Assembly: GCA_013054445.1 (NCBI GenBank) | Contig: JAAMPI010001377.1 | Span: forward strand, 1-15,272 | DNA from: Cudoniella acicularis | Taxonomy: Eukaryota; Ascomycota; Leotiomycetes; Helotiales; Helotiaceae | Direction: 5' to 3' | Length of the DNA stretch: 15,272 bases | Shown here: in pieces, positions 1 through 7,423 of the stretch | How the letters are laid out: each line of letters starts with the position of its first letter | Position numbering within the stretch: the stretch's first letter is position 1 | Position numbers and translations under genes: made by a program | The notes under the pieces: model-generated | Databases searched by the model: none | What the model was told of the DNA's origin: nothing | Seen by the model: the letters and a program-made list of their open reading frames with translations, nothing else

Positions 1-1
1 A

Positions 2-154
2 ACAGGAGAGGTAATCACGACAGGAGAGACGTCCACGGCAGGAGAGACACTTACGACAGGAGAGCCACCCACAATAGGAAGAAAGACACTCGTAATAGGA
101 GAGACACTGACAATAGATGAGATACCCACAGCGAGAGAGACACTCACAACATGA
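2..154 (+). repeat. 18-bp minisatellite in an open frame (hexapeptide repeat), left-edge partial
   Basis: A degenerate 18-bp unit (ACAGGAGAG followed by nine variable bases ending CACR) repeats from the left edge. Read from base 2 it is open for 50 codons. It gives hexapeptides around T-G-E-T-L-T, such as TGEVIT, TGETST and TAGETL, then ends at TGA 152-154. One unit is 21 bp, but the frame is kept there. After the stop the repeat carries on out of frame (ATAGGAGAG at 160-168) and fades by about 210. It may be the 3' end of a gene lying left of the window that encodes a low-complexity, Thr/Glu-rich repeat protein. It could also be a non-coding minisatellite that happens to be open. No family can be named. 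Confidence 0.55.
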
Positions 155-587
155 GGACGATAGGAGAGACATTTACAATACGAAAGGCAGCGGTAGAAGA
201 GACATTTAGACTATGAAATATCTTGTTTTCAGTTTAAATTCGATTTCTATTTTCCTTCTTCGGGGCAACATATTTGTAAGAGAAGGGGTAAAACAAAGAG
301 GCACTCACAGAAACAGAAGTACCCAGAAAAAGAGCTAGAATTATAATCTATACTGAGTATATTCTTATATGTTTAAATTTCGAACTTAGCGTTAGAAAAT
401 AACAGTCCAGAAACGATTAGTCATTTGAGTAGAGTCAGTTATCTGCTAAGCAAAAGGTATTTGGGGCTAACTACTACTCTGGATAGAAGACACTGTGCGT
501 ATGACGGCATGAAACACAGCATCAAGGAATTCTAGTTGAAGCTCGACAATGCCACCATGGCTTTTCTCCCCTAAACCGAGTCACCTT
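155..587. other. Spacer, AT-rich, no gene seen
   Basis: The last degraded minisatellite units reach about 210. The rest is AT-rich and stop-filled in all frames. The right end should hold the 3' untranslated region of the minus-strand membrane-protein gene that stops at 588. I see no RNA gene or clear repeat. Confidence 0.5.
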
Positions 588-1282
588 TTACTCCCGCTTC
601 CCGACTCCTCGTTTCTTTCCTAGAGACTGCTCGATTTCTAGTTTCGATAACCCGTTGATAATATCACTCGCGAATGTGAAAATCATATACGAAGAGGCGG
701 AAATATAAAGAAGGCTATCAACTTGTGAGAAGTTAAGCTATTTGATAAGATTCTGCATCACTTACTTCATGAAACCCCAAGTAGCGAGAAGATCCGGCCA
801 CGTACTGTGACCCACGTACTTAAAGCCCGAAAAACACTCATTCATAACTGCATCTTGTTAACTTCGCTTCCTCAAAACTCGTCAAAGGCTCGCTCACAAT
901 AAAGCATCGACTTCGTCAACGTGACAGTCCCAGCAGCTAACCCCAAAACAACCGCCCTAGCTGCCGCTCTCCCCCTCACCCCCTTCCTCCACCCATTCCT
1001 CCAAACAATGACAAAATAAACAACATATATCAAAACTTCAGTGACATTCACAACGCTCTGTGCAGCAGTCCAGCCTTCATTGTTGAGCCAAGCTTTCTCG
1101 CTATAAATGCCATCAACAGCAGAGTAGCTGTCCATGGCAATGAAGAGTGGGGAGTGCCATTTGTGGCCCAGGAGGGTGTGTGGGCGCAGGAAGACGTAGA
1201 GGGTGTCCCAGATTGTGAAGGGGATGGAGAGGAGGATCCAGATAAGAATGGGGGCTCGGGGGATGTGGAGGGGGGTGGCCAT
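588..1282 (-). CDS. Fungal four-helix membrane protein, unknown function, three exons
   Basis: The spliced model encodes 197 residues: exon 1 1282-898, intron 897-848 (50 nt, GTGAGC...GCAG), exon 2 847-766, intron 765-715 (51 nt, GTAAGT...ATAG), exon 3 714-588. Both introns carry TTAAC-like branch sites and the reading frame closes exactly. Without splicing the frame stops at 872, inside the third helix. Four hydrophobic segments lie near residues 11-32, 74-94, 106-128 and 147-177, with a basic tail (GKKRGVGKRE). The joined exons read TLTKSMLYFMNECFSGF and later SSYMIFTFASDIINGL. From memory these fit a fungal family of about 200 residues that also has WDTxYVxLRPH and NGxTAAQ motifs. The start ATG has A at -3 and G at +4. 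An out-of-frame ATG lies 8 nt upstream in a weaker context. The four-helix layout recalls EXPERA/EBP-like proteins, but I cannot assign a reaction. Confidence 0.82.
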
Positions 1283-2769
1283 GGTTCATGGATTTTTGCT
1301 TTCTTCGAATTTGGGTGTGAGAGATTCGCAGGAAAAGACGTGTGGGGTGAAACGAGGAGAGAAAAGTCTGCTGGGCCTGAATGATGAATTTGCGTATTTT
1401 GCCAGCTATCCGATGTTGGATGTTGGTAAGATCTTGGCGGTCAGGGAGCCTCAGCCCCATGCATGGAGTTGTGACGGGTTGTACCCCTACTTTAGCTGCT
1501 TGGCACAGGTGCCTGCGCGGCCCTGTTTATCACGTGGCTTCGCGCTCTAGACGCGATTCTTCAACACGTACGGCACGCAATCTCACTTCTAGACGAGAAG
1601 CCTTAGTACTCTTTCTCAAGTTCGTACGAGACTTCTCTTCTTTCTTCTTTAGTTAATTGTTCTTGTACTGTACAAATTCAGGCTTTTGCACTACACACTT
1701 TGCATTCGCCCCGTGAGAAAGTGACCGGACTAGACATTTTACTAATGCTTCAACGTTCCCCTTATATATGTCGATAGTTGATATTACCAGTGAATTCTTT
1801 TAAACTTTAAATTTGGGTGTAAGTAGCAAATTAGTTAGAAACTTGAGCTATTCTATAGATACTATAACTAAAGTGTGGCTGAGGCCCTCTCCTTTGCTAT
1901 AAGGGGCTAGTGGGGTGAATACAGGGAATGACTTTGACTTCTTCTATTTTATAATGACGAAGAATTTTCTTTCATAGAACTATTAGATATATTGATTTTC
2001 AAAGTATACATTGGGGGTTAGTTCACGGGCATAGTCCTGAGTACCTGAAGTCTGGCGAAAGTGGCCTTCAAATACTGACAAGTGTAGCAGGCACGAGAGA
2101 GGCCTATATTCATGAAAAAAATAAATATTCTTTATATAAAAAGAACTTTTCAGCTTCTTAAGCCTATCAATTATTACTTGGAAGGCATAATAATTACTGG
2201 GTGTTTTTGGCCTTTGAAGTGATAGCTATGACCTCAGCTTCTCGCACGAGGTACAGCCTGAAATTTAGTACACAAAGCCTAAGAGCTATATATCTTAAAA
2301 CTAGATAAGAAAAGACCAAGGTAGGATTACATTTAATTCATGTTATAATAAGTCGCTATTAACTGTTATTTTATAAAGCTTTATTTTTTTATCTTATAAA
2401 ATATTGGTTATTTAGATATTTTAAAGTGCTATATATAACTTTAGTTTTTATAGTCGGAATTCGGCTGCCGAAGCCGGAAAGTACACCAAATCATAGGTAC
2501 CTCAAGCTTTTGGAAGGAGGCCTCACTCACTTATCTACTAACAAAAGATAAACGAGAGGCTGATATTTAATAATAATAGTATAAGAAATATAAAGTTTTT
2601 ACTTATATATACACAGGAATAAAAACACTATTTGAAAAGATAAAAGACTCAAAATAATATTTCTTTTTTTTATTAAGCTCTTTTAGTAAGGAGAGAGAAA
2701 GGGAGAGAGCGGTGAGGCGCTTTATTTTAAAAGTCCTTGTCGCCGATACTGTACAGGAGATAACAGTCT
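1283..2769. other. Long AT-rich spacer with decayed repeats
   Basis: Bases 1283-1700 should hold the promoter of the membrane-protein gene and contain one CACGTG (1531-1536). From about 1740 the DNA becomes strongly AT- and TA-rich with stops in every frame, as expected of RIP-mutated sequence. Two copies of a decayed repeat of about 200 bp lie at 2175-2475 and are listed separately. A GA-rich tract lies near 2689-2715. No gene is supported. Confidence 0.5.
2175..2475 (+). repeat. Two diverged copies of a ~200-bp repeat (also at 11400-12180)
   Basis: Copy one has TTGAAGTGAT at 2214-2223 and CAGCCTGAAATTTA at 2254-2267. Copy two has the related TTAAAGTGCT at 2421-2430 and TAGTCGGAATTCGGCT at 2451-2466. 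The same two anchors, in the same order and about the same distance apart, recur four times at 11400-12180. Differences are mostly transitions and the copies are AT-enriched, which suggests an old tandem or dispersed repeat mutated by RIP. I do not recognise the family. Confidence 0.5.
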
Positions 2770-4095
2770 TTATATAAGCCTAGAATATTTCACAACTGCT
2801 ACTTTGCCGTTTCGCGGACGCAAAAACGTCCCATTATTAAGAACCTGGATTAAAGAGATACAATCTGGACTTACCCCCAGTCACCGGGCAGGCAGTAGTG
2901 TGGAGTGAGCTGATTATTACCTCCTTGCCCTGTGACTCGTCTTTCCTTGTGGCTTGCGCCTTCTACACCTTTCCATGCTGTCCTGCCATGGCTCGCCCGA
3001 ATAGGATGTGAACTGGATGTTGTTGCCGCTTGGCTGCCCGAGACTACCCAGCTCCAGACCCAGGAATTGCAGTTGAGAAACAGCAAAATGTCCGCATGTC
3101 CAGCACCGTGTCTTTTGGCAAGAAAGGACAGTGGTTTGTTCACATGGTTTGTGAGCTCCGGCGGCAACTCTATGTCGATGATCGGTTGCTGATCGGTGTT
3201 TTGTTTTTGTGGGTTTGACCGGGACTGCAAAACAGCGGAGTCGAGGTGGGTAATATCTAGTAACCGAATAAAATTTCGGCGATCAGGATTAGACACCTTA
3301 AGAAGGATACGCTGCTTCGACGACGATATGGCTAAACTGTCAACGGTAAGATTGGTGTTGATAGCAGGGCTCGATGGACGATGCATATGTGACTCCAAGG
3401 AAGTGTGTGCTTCAACAGTGTTGTGAATTTGGAAGTACTTCCGACTGTCAGCTTCCAGAACCACTGACTCTATTCTCTCAAGAGCGGACCATGCAAAGAC
3501 TGTGACCGACTGGACACCGATGAATAGAATACGGTCGTTATTTTGAGGGTGGCTGATCCATTTCCCACTTTCGTCTCTGATTTCTCGAGTGACAACGACA
3601 GCTTGTAGGTCAACAGATATAATAGCAACAGCAGAATTGCTACAGAGGAGCAGCTTTCGTGAATCTAGATGGAAGAATGCGTCATCTATATTCTCCTTCA
3701 GGTACTTGATTGGCGACTCCAGCACTCATTTAATTGTAGCAGTTCCAGAGCTGGAATCATAGATAGCAGAATCAACAAAAATCGTCCTGCTAACATCAGC
3801 GTAGCAGACATAGCACTCGTCATTGCTCCACGCAATCTTTTGAATGCTGAAGAAGTTGGCAGACCTGTTCAGTTCGCATACCATTCCTCGAGAGATATCG
3901 AATAAACACGTTACATCCCTGCGGGTCCCCGAACAGTAGAGTCGACCGGACTTCTGGGAACCCAAGGTAGTAATGGGATCAACGCTGGCGGAGAGGACTT
4001 CCGAACATTTTGGTTCGAGTTCAACCACTTGTTGGTTTGTATCGCTCTCTCCATCGCTGAATTGAGCCGCCGGCCCAGAGAGCTCAGTAAGATAT
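2770..4095 (-). pseudogene. Broken C-terminal WD40 propeller of a NACHT/NLR-type protein
   Basis: One minus-strand frame runs from about 4095 to 2871, broken only by TGA at 3726-3728. It holds WD-like blades such as SGRLYCSGTRRDVTCLFD and IQKIAWSNDECYVCYAD. After the stop it continues in the same frame with VLESPIKYL and LDSRKLLLCSNSAVAIISVD. Near the end NSWVWSWVV and HYCLPGDW resemble the end of fungal NACHT-WD40 proteins. The frame is then lost in the G-run at 2874-2878. A shift of one base recovers SPDCISLIQVLNNGTFLRP and RNGKVAVVKYSRLI with a stop at 2770-2772. The likely lesions are therefore a nonsense codon (CGA to TGA fits RIP), a one-base frameshift, and loss of the whole 5' part, including any NACHT ATPase domain. 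The upstream end meets the sugar-gene relic, so the open frame from 4268 is chimeric. I infer a dead fragment of an NLR-like sensor, though a shorter expressed piece cannot be excluded. Confidence 0.7.
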
Positions 4096-4098
4096 TTG

Positions 4099-4750
4099 GC
4101 TCCACAGCACGCCGACATAGCGGTTGCAGCACTTGGCGCTGGGGGAAAAAAAACTTCATCGAGAAGCCGCTGGCACTGACCGTTGCGGACGGGGAGCGCA
4201 TCCAGGCTGCGGCTCGCAAGGCGGGCAAGACGGCGATGGTCGGCCATAGCTTTCAATACACCCCGCATTTGTCAAGCTGAAACCTCGCCCCCCACGATAT
4301 CTCGATGGTTCTGGCCTTGGTTGGCTAAGATCCTACCGCTATTCAGGTTAGAGGGGAACGACACCTGCGCCCGTATAGCGATATTGCCGATGTGGCCAGT
4401 GCCGACTTAACCTTCGCCAACGGGATGCACGCACAGATCCTGGTGTCGTGGATCTACCCTGAAAAGGAGCGCAAGCTGATCGTCGTGGGGGAGCGGGCCA
4501 TGGCTATGTTTGATGACTGCGAGCCGTGGGGAAGAAAGCTTCGAGTATTTCATCATCGAGTCGATTGGACGACTGGATTTCCAGAGCCCCTTAAGGGCGA
4601 GGCCGAGACCATGGCCCTCGAGGCCAGGGAGCCGCTAGCCGCCGAATGCTGCCATTTCCTCGAGTGCATCCGTGACCGCAAACCGCCTCTGACCAACTTG
4701 ACGAAGGCCTGGCTGTTGTCCGTGTCCTTTGCGCGGTGGAGAAAATCTTA
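4099..4750 (+). pseudogene. Relic of WlbA-like Gfo/Idh/MocA dehydrogenase (UDP-GlcNAc-type sugar 3-dehydrogenase)
   Basis: Translated pieces give, in order, APQHADIAVAALGAG, FIEKPLALTVADGERI, KTAMVGHSFQYTP, NLAPHDISMVLALVG, DPTAIQVRGERHLRPYSDIA, DVASADLTFANG and SWIYPEKERKLIVVGERAMA, then a nearly unbroken C-terminal half to about 4700. EKP and the His of APHDI are catalytic-region residues of this family, whose WlbA branch oxidises C3 of UDP-GlcNAc-type sugars for bacterial surface glycans. The GxGxxG Rossmann start is missing. Lesions seen: frameshift in a G5A8 run (4141-4153); TGA 4278-4280 where a Trp is expected, with about 40 codons lost just before it; TAA 4326-4328; and a one-base shift near 4698-4701. 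Beyond that DEGLAVVRVLCAVEKIL restores the usual C-terminal helix. The segment is visibly more GC-rich than its surroundings. I am confident it is dead. A bacterial-type origin is likely, but when and how it arrived is unknown. Confidence 0.85.
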
Positions 4751-5257
4751 ACTACCTCTACCCGTATACCTGAAAATTCAACCACTGTCACTGAGCCAGG
4801 TCCGATTCCCCTTATCGACCTCGCAGCCCAGAGAAGCAGGATTCAGGATACCCTCAGCTGGAGACTCGCCAAAGTTCTCGACCACATGCAGTTCATCATG
4901 GGCCCCGAGGTGGGCGAGCCGGCTCTGCGCGTACTCGGGAGCCGCCTACGCCATTACCTGTGCTAGCAGCACCGATGCTTTAACGCTTGCGCTAATGGCC
5001 CTGCATCTGCAGCGGGGGATGCCGTCTTAGTTCCGGCCTTCACTTTTGCTGCAACCGTCGAGCCCGTGGTTCTCCTTGGCGCTACCCCTATTTTTGTCGA
5101 GTCGATCCCGACAACCTCACCATCACCCCGGCCATGACCCACGTCCTGTTCACAAACAAGCCGCATATCGGGCATTCCCGTAGCAAACGGGTCGTGTCCC
5201 GTTGCCGAGCGCGCTTGCAGCGAGGTTCTTAGTATCCCTATGCACCCCTATCTTACA
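4751..5257 (+). pseudogene. Relic of DegT/DnrJ/EryC1-type sugar aminotransferase, joined to the dehydrogenase relic
   Basis: The frame that ends the dehydrogenase (AVEKILTT) continues without a stop into PIPLIDLAAQRSRI, KVLDHMQFIMGPEVGE, and, after a shift near 4917, AYAITCASSTDALTLALMAL. That last stretch is the cofactor-phosphate motif of DegT enzymes (usually ASGTDAL). Further shifts near 5016 and 5101 give GDAVLVPAFTFAATVEPVV and VDPDNLTITPAM. After about 5160 the sequence jumps to the family's C-terminus, PVAERACSEVLSIPMHPYLT, so roughly 200 codons are missing, including the pyridoxal-phosphate lysine. In bacteria this PLP enzyme aminates the 3-keto sugar made by the WlbA-type dehydrogenase, so the two fit one pathway. 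No stop separates them, which suggests a single bifunctional polypeptide or a read-through join made during decay. Function is certainly lost. Confidence 0.85.
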
Positions 5258-5266
5258 GTTAATATA

Positions 5267-5590
5267 TGTAACGCTCTATGGTCACGTGGTATGTGATATC
5301 ACGTGAGGCGTTGGTCTAGTCGTATAATGAAGTGTCAAGCAGATCTGGGTAGAATGTTATCTTGCTAAGATATCTGAAGAAGTTAAGCACGTAGCTCTAG
5401 AAAGGAAAACTATATGGCTATATAGGTGGTGGTGGTCCGAGTTCAGTAGTTCAGATGTTCAGACTATGTGACCCTGAACCGCTGAACCTTAGAACTGATC
5501 AGGTGGCCTAGTCACATGATCTGGGGTCGTGACAATATATAAAAGCGTATTTTGGCAGCTCTAGAGTAGTTATTAATTCTATAGATTACA
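5267..5590. mobile_element. Possible solo LTR-like segment
   Basis: The segment begins TGTAAC and ends GATTACA, giving short inverted ends TGTAA/TTACA. It contains a TATA-like ATATATAAAAG at 5535-5545. It also carries an inverted pair TCACGTG (5282-5288) and CACGTGA (5300-5306) and a block of GTTCAG/CTGAAC repeats (5441-5487). These are features of fungal retrotransposon LTRs. No matching target-site duplication is visible (ATATA to the left, TTGCC to the right) and there is no internal coding region. It starts only 10 bp after the aminotransferase relic ends. An ordinary promoter-like spacer is the alternative. Confidence 0.35.
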
Positions 5591-5976
5591 TTGCCGAAAA
5601 ATTCCTAAAATCCCCGTTTCATATATATTCTGGGTATTATTTCATCACATGAATCTTTGCTTTTAATTAATAGAATAGAATATATGGGTGAGACACTGAG
5701 GAAGGGATTAATATTGAAATAAAAGACGTGGTTTTAAAAAATTGCTGCCTGTAAATAGAGTATCAATTCTCGGAGCGGCCGGTTCCAAATAGCCGTATTT
5801 ATTCAATTACAAATCTTCCGAATCAGGCCCTTATCTCTATTGCTGCTCAGCCTTCCCAGAAACTATCAATTTGATCGAATAAACCAGAGGATCACATAGT
5901 TAAAGGCAAGCCTTGTTCCCGGGTCAAGAATTGTTCAGCTGGATTCGAGGCTTAAGAGTGCCTTTGGGCTCTGAAA
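5591..5976. other. Upstream region of the GIG1-like gene
   Basis: An AT-rich stretch of 386 bp without coding frames. It should contain the promoter and 5' untranslated region of the GIG1-like gene that begins at 5977. No clear TATA box, repeat or RNA gene is seen. Confidence 0.45.
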
Positions 5977-6672
5977 ATGAAAGTCAACCCAAAAGAGGAG
6001 CCCTCCTTCGCCTTGACTGGTGTCGATGAGCAGGCGATTTCGCAGACGGATAAGCCTTCCTCATATATCACTTGGGAAGAGCTGAGAACTATTATCCGTG
6101 CGTCTTATCTTCTATTCTTCATCCAGGCGCACCATGAAAGTATATATACGCTAAGCATATTACTAACAGCCATCAATGTAGAAACGAACAACCTCTCAAT
6201 CCTCAAGAGAACGCCATCCGACCTATGCCGTTACAGAGAGTGGGCGGCAGAAACAAAAGCAAAGCACGGCAGCCTAGCAAGCTACCTCCTTGCTCACCGT
6301 CTCCCAAAAACATGGGGCACGCCGCCATTTTCCCCAGCCTCAACGACCCCCATCGAGGACCCGTCCGACTACCGAGTCTTGCTGAACGACTGGCTGTATG
6401 GCTTTTCGCCAAATGTTAGACATATGATTGTCTGGACTAGTACTGCTATCCCGACTGATTCGGGCTTGGGTGATATGACTGCCGAGAGTAGGAATGTGGT
6501 TAAGGATTTTGTTAGGAGGCATTTTGTGGATGGGCTTGGAGATAGTGCGGAGGAAAAGGTGGTGTGGTTTAAGAATTGGGGGGCGCTGCAGAGTGTGAAG
6601 GGCCTTGAGCATATACATGTCTTGGTAAGAGATGTCGATTCTGTTATTGTAGAGAAGTGGATAAGAGAGTAA
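5977..6672 (+). CDS. GIG1-like protein (DUF3605; N-acetylglucosamine-induced protein 1 family)
   Basis: Two exons, 5977-6097 and 6182-6672, give a 203-residue protein. The intron (6098-6181, 84 nt) has GTGCGT, a perfect TACTAAC branch site at 6161-6167, and ends GTAG. Splicing joins WEELRTII to QTNNLSILKRTPSDLCRY, matching the family pattern of a short helix followed by a PSDLRRY-like motif. The unspliced insert is hydrophobic and foreign to the family. Further family signatures are PIEDPSDYRVLLNDWLYGF, MIVWTS, VVWFKNWGALQS and EHIHVLV, to the natural end. The founding member, Candida GIG1, is a protein induced by GlcNAc; its biochemical role is not settled, so function here is by family name only. 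The ATG has A at -3. The intron length is divisible by three and has no stop, so retention would add 28 residues without breaking the protein. Confidence 0.88.
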   Translation: MKVNPKEEPSFALTGVDEQAISQTDKPSSYITWEELRTIIRASYLLFFIQAHHESIYTLSILLTAINVETNNLSILKRTPSDLCRYREWAAETKAKHGSLASYLLAHRLPKTWGTPPFSPASTTPIEDPSDYRVLLNDWLYGFSPNVRHMIVWTSTAIPTDSGLGDMTAESRNVVKDFVRRHFVDGLGDSAEEKVVWFKNWGALQSVKGLEHIHVLVRDVDSVIVEKWIRE

Positions 6673-7423
6673 GAATAGTATAATATATTAACCTGTGAAG
6701 ATTATCTTATATACCCCGCTTTAGATTATTTAGAAAGTAACTTCATATATATATATATATGTGGGTACGATTATTTGGGCATAAGGCAACAAGGCATCAG
6801 CTAAAACATACTCAAATTCACTAATACCGCTTTATCGTACTAGGAAAATTACTTATAAAATATTTAAAATCGTCTATAAGTACGAATTATAATATAACTA
6901 ATTTAGGTATATTTCTAATTTTAAAAACATAAAAAGAATCGCTTTTCTTAAATTAAGAGAAATTATTTATAGTAATTTTAAAGCTATTATATTAAATAAT
7001 TAATTGTAATCGTGTAATTAAAGGTAAGGAGGGGTAGTAGTTCGCTTATTAAAAGGGGAAGAATGCCTTATGATGCCTCGCACACCCTCGCTTGACTACC
7101 TCGATATTGTAATTCCTGCCTTATTGCCTCATGCCCAAATAATCGTACTCATATATGTTAAGCGGAACAAGCTTGAGGTGACATCTGTGATTTCCATTGT
7201 GACTGACTCTTCTAAAACCTAGGATGGTGAGGGTTTATATATGCCCCTGAAAAGGACAAGGCACGTAATTTGCCTCCAAATCGCCACTGCTCTAGAGCCT
7301 TCTAGAGTTTTCTCAACTTCATATATATATTTAAAATTCTAATAAATAAGAATTTGGCTTAGAAATTATAATTTTCTATCTCCTATTTGCTATTAATGCT
7401 CATTGAAGTGATAATGCGCCTCC
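6673..7423. other. AT-rich spacer containing a TIR element
   Basis: This converging-gene spacer lies between the ends of the GIG1-like and Clr5-TPR genes. It holds an (AT)n run at 6746-6760, the inverted-repeat element at 6765-7148 (listed separately), and then a moderately AT-rich stretch to the stop at 7424. The inside of the element is extremely AT-rich. No gene is supported. Confidence 0.55.
6765..7148. mobile_element. 384-bp non-coding terminal-inverted-repeat element (MITE-like)
   Basis: Bases 6765-6796 and the reverse complement of 7117-7148 match at 30 of 32 positions, starting GTACGATTATTTGGGCAT. Both mismatches are transitions. The symmetry continues loosely outward into ATATATG on each side. 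A third, partial copy of the inner part lies at 7064-7082. The interior is AT-rich, has no coding frame and looks RIP-eroded. The size, long TIRs and AT flanks fit a MITE derived from a Tc1/mariner-pogo (Fot1-like) DNA transposon, which would duplicate TA on insertion. The AT-rich flanks prevent a firm call of the duplication or family. Confidence 0.7.

Noticed and set aside
2..210. CRISPR array at the left edge
   Set aside because: An 18-bp unit that is degenerate throughout and has no unique spacers, in a eukaryotic sequence, is a minisatellite.
1113..1460. Minus-strand frame of 115 codons overlapping the membrane-protein gene
   Set aside because: Pro/His-rich shadow frame with no domain. 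The other frame gives a spliced four-helix protein with a better start context.
2842..2876. GTAAGT donor at the end of the propeller frame, with an acceptor near TTTAATCCAG
   Set aside because: The intron would be only about 30 nt and would remove residues (SPDCISLIQ) that look like the family's C-terminus. A one-base frameshift in the G-run explains the sequence better.
3726..3728. Programmed stop-codon read-through or selenocysteine at the TGA
   Set aside because: There is no read-through context or structure, fungi of this kind lack selenocysteine, and a second lesion plus 5' loss point to a pseudogene.
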